Source: Rubrivivax sp. (GTDB lineage: Bacteria; Pseudomonadota; Gammaproteobacteria; Burkholderiales; Burkholderiaceae_C). Taken from it: a DNA stretch of 6,613 nt. Positions 5,142 through 6,613 of this stretch are shown here, in pieces. Positions within the stretch are counted from its first letter, which is position 1. Each line of letters starts with the position of its first letter. The notes under the pieces are model-generated. The model saw only the letters and a list, made by a program, of their open reading frames with translations. It did no database searches and had not been told where the DNA came from. The stretch is taken from positions 1 through 6,613 of the forward strand of contig JAUYAJ010000558.1 of assembly GCA_030693565.1 (NCBI GenBank). The letters run 5' to 3'. The position numbers and the translations under genes were made by a program.

Positions 5142-6613
5142 ATGAACCGCCCGCCTGCCGCCGCTGCGCCTTGGTGCATTCGCACCCACAACGGCCCCTG
5201 GCCGCTGCACGATGCAGCGGGCTCGCGCGCCGTCGAAGCCGCCGCGATGGCGCTGCTGCCAGCCCATGCCTTGATGCAGCGCGCCGGCCAGGCCGTGGCC
5301 CGGCTGACGCTGGCGATGGCGCCGCATGCACGCTGCATCCGCCTGCTGGCGGGGCCGGGCAACAACGGCGGTGACGCACTGGTGGCCGCGCGCATCCTGC
5401 ACGGCGCCGGCAAGTCAGTGCAGCTCAGCCTGCTGGCCGACCCGGCGCGGCTGCCTGCCGACGCCCAGCACGCCTTGGCGCAGGCGCAGGCGGCTGGCGT
5501 CGCCATCGACACCGCGGTTGAATTCGGCGCCGACACCGAGTTCGCCGTCGACGGCTTGCTCGGCCTGGGCGCTGGCCGGCCTGTGACGGGCGCGCTGGCG
5601 GTGGCGATTCAGAGCCTGGCAAACTCAGGCGCGCCGGTGCTGGCGATCGACCTGCCCTCGGGTCTGAATCCCGACACCGGACACGTCCTGGGCGGGCTGG
5701 CGGTGCGCGCCCACGCCACGCTGGCGTTGCTGACCCTCAAGCCGGGCTTGTTCACCGCGAGCGGCCGCGATCATGCCGGCGTTGTCTGGTTCGACGATCT
5801 CGCCGTTGACACCCGCACAGCAGCGCCGCGCGCCCAGCTGGCTGGCGCGCCCGCCCTGCCAGCACGACGGCACGCCGCGCACAAAGGCAGTTACGGCGAC
5901 GTCTACGTCGTCGGTGGCGCGGCCGGCATGACCGGCGCTGCCTTGCTGGCGGCGCGCGCCGCGCTTGCTGCCGGTGCTGGCCGCGTCTACCTCAGCTTGC
6001 TCGACGGCCAGGGCCTGAGCTGCGACAGCGAGCGGCCCGAGTTGATGCTGCGGCCCCAGGCCTGGCTGCTGCCGCCCGCGCTGCTCAACCAGGCCACGGT
6101 GGCTTGCGGCTGCGGCGGCGGCTCAGCCGTGGCCAGCGCCCTGCCCGCGCTGCTCAGCCAGGCAGCGCGCCTGCTGCTCGACGCCGACGCCTTGAACGCG
6201 TTGGCCGGCGATGCCGGGCTGTGCAGCCTGCTCGACGCCCGCGCCAGGCGCGGCCTGTCCACCGTGCTGACGCCGCACCCGCTGGAAGCGGCGCGCCTGC
6301 TGGACAGCAGCAGCGCCGCGGTCCAGCAAGACCGGCTAGCGGCGGCGCAGGCGCTTGCCGACCGCCACCGCTGCGTCGTTGTGCTCAAAGGCTCGGGCAG
6401 CGTGATCGCGGCGCCGGCCACAGCGCCGCTGATCAACCCGACCGGCAACGCCTTGCTCGCCAGCGCTGGCACCGGCGACGTGCTGGCGGGCTGGATGGCA
6501 GGCCTGTGGTCGGCACTGGGCGACGGGCCAGCCCTGCCTGGCGCCGCCGCGCAAGCCGCCGTCTGGCTGCACGGCCATGCGGCCGACCGTGCGGCGCAGC
6601 AGTCCGGCGCCGC
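5142..6613 (+). CDS. nnr: Bifunctional NAD(P)HX epimerase/dehydratase Nnr (cut by right edge)
   Basis: Nnr repairs hydrated NADH and NADPH. The N-terminal YjeF_N domain interconverts R- and S-NAD(P)HX, and the C-terminal kinase-like domain dehydrates the S form, using ADP in bacteria (family knowledge). 490 complete residues are present with no stop; full proteins are about 500-520, so only the C-terminal tail is missing. The epimerase domain spans about 20-225, with LMQRAG (44-49), GPGNNGGDALVAARIL (71-86), VDGLLGLGAGRP (136-147, likely catalytic Asp137) and AIDLPSGLNPDTG (168-180). A short Ala/Pro/Arg linker follows. The dehydratase domain begins near 245 with HKGSYGDVYVVGGAAGMTGAA (247-267), then LLLDADAL (344-351), LTPHPLEAARLL (376-387), VVLKGSG (413-419) and NPTGN...AGTGDVLAG (432-450). 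The ATG start has no clear Shine-Dalgarno, and an ATG at 5128 is out of frame. It lies 40 nt after the dehydrogenase gene, so co-transcription is possible but not shown. Confidence 0.95.
   Translation, partial: MNRPPAAAAPWCIRTHNGPWPLHDAAGSRAVEAAAMALLPAHALMQRAGQAVARLTLAMAPHARCIRLLAGPGNNGGDALVAARILHGAGKSVQLSLLADPARLPADAQHALAQAQAAGVAIDTAVEFGADTEFAVDGLLGLGAGRPVTGALAVAIQSLANSGAPVLAIDLPSGLNPDTGHVLGGLAVRAHATLALLTLKPGLFTASGRDHAGVVWFDDLAVDTRTAAPRAQLAGAPALPARRHAAHKGSYGDVYVVGGAAGMTGAALLAARAALAAGAGRVYLSLLDGQGLSCDSERPELMLRPQAWLLPPALLNQATVACGCGGGSAVASALPALLSQAARLLLDADALNALAGDAGLCSLLDARARRGLSTVLTPHPLEAARLLDSSSAAVQQDRLAAAQALADRHRCVVVLKGSGSVIAAPATAPLINPTGNALLASAGTGDVLAGWMAGLWSALGDGPALPGAAAQAAVWLHGHAADRAAQQSGA

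Noticed and set aside
5987..6578. Several minus-strand open frames opposite nnr
   Set aside because: They mirror the strongly supported nnr reading frame and have no motif of their own.
1..6613. Hidden defence system, mobile element, CRISPR array or non-coding RNA gene
   Set aside because: Coding genes fill most of the window and all six are recognised enzymes or translation factors. I found no array of spaced direct repeats, transposase motif, integrase, toxin-antitoxin pair, tRNA cloverleaf or terminal repeat.

Overview
The window is about 6.6 kb of very GC-rich DNA with strongly GC-biased third codon positions. It looks like ordinary chromosome of a high-GC betaproteobacterium, most likely Burkholderiales of the Rubrivivax/Leptothrix/Ideonella type. 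That placement is an inference from the style of the S2, EF-Ts and PyrH proteins, the rpsB-tsf-pyrH order and the base composition. No reference search was possible. I see no mobile element, CRISPR array, tRNA, rRNA or phage gene.

Left half (1-2271), all on the minus strand: the conserved translation and nucleotide cluster rpsB (ribosomal protein S2), then tsf (elongation factor Ts), then pyrH (UMP kinase). pyrH runs off the left edge, leaving its N-terminal 117 residues. The two spacers (91 and 164 nt) hold strong GC stem-loops without U-tracts. They look like partial terminators, processing sites or mRNA-stabilising structures rather than full terminators.

Centre (2272-2444): a 173-nt divergent intergenic region that carries the 5' leader of rpsB on one strand and the upstream region of an amidase gene on the other. 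It contains several short inverted repeats, one set mutually exclusive. No clear sigma-70 promoter stands out.

Right half (2445-6613), all on the plus strand: an amidase-signature hydrolase, then, after a 2-nt gap, a DadA-type FAD-dependent D-amino-acid dehydrogenase that starts with TTG. After 40 nt comes nnr, the bifunctional NAD(P)HX epimerase/dehydratase, which is cut by the right edge after 490 residues. Spacing suggests that amidase and dehydrogenase are co-transcribed, possibly with nnr. A plausible but unproven reading is that the amidase releases an amino acid from an amide and the dehydrogenase oxidises it to a 2-oxo acid. Nnr is a general metabolite-repair enzyme for damaged NAD(P)H.

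I found no convincing undescribed system. The points most worth checking are the amidase/dehydrogenase pair, the duplicated 15-nt start-codon context of tsf and pyrH, and the structured spacers and rpsB leader.
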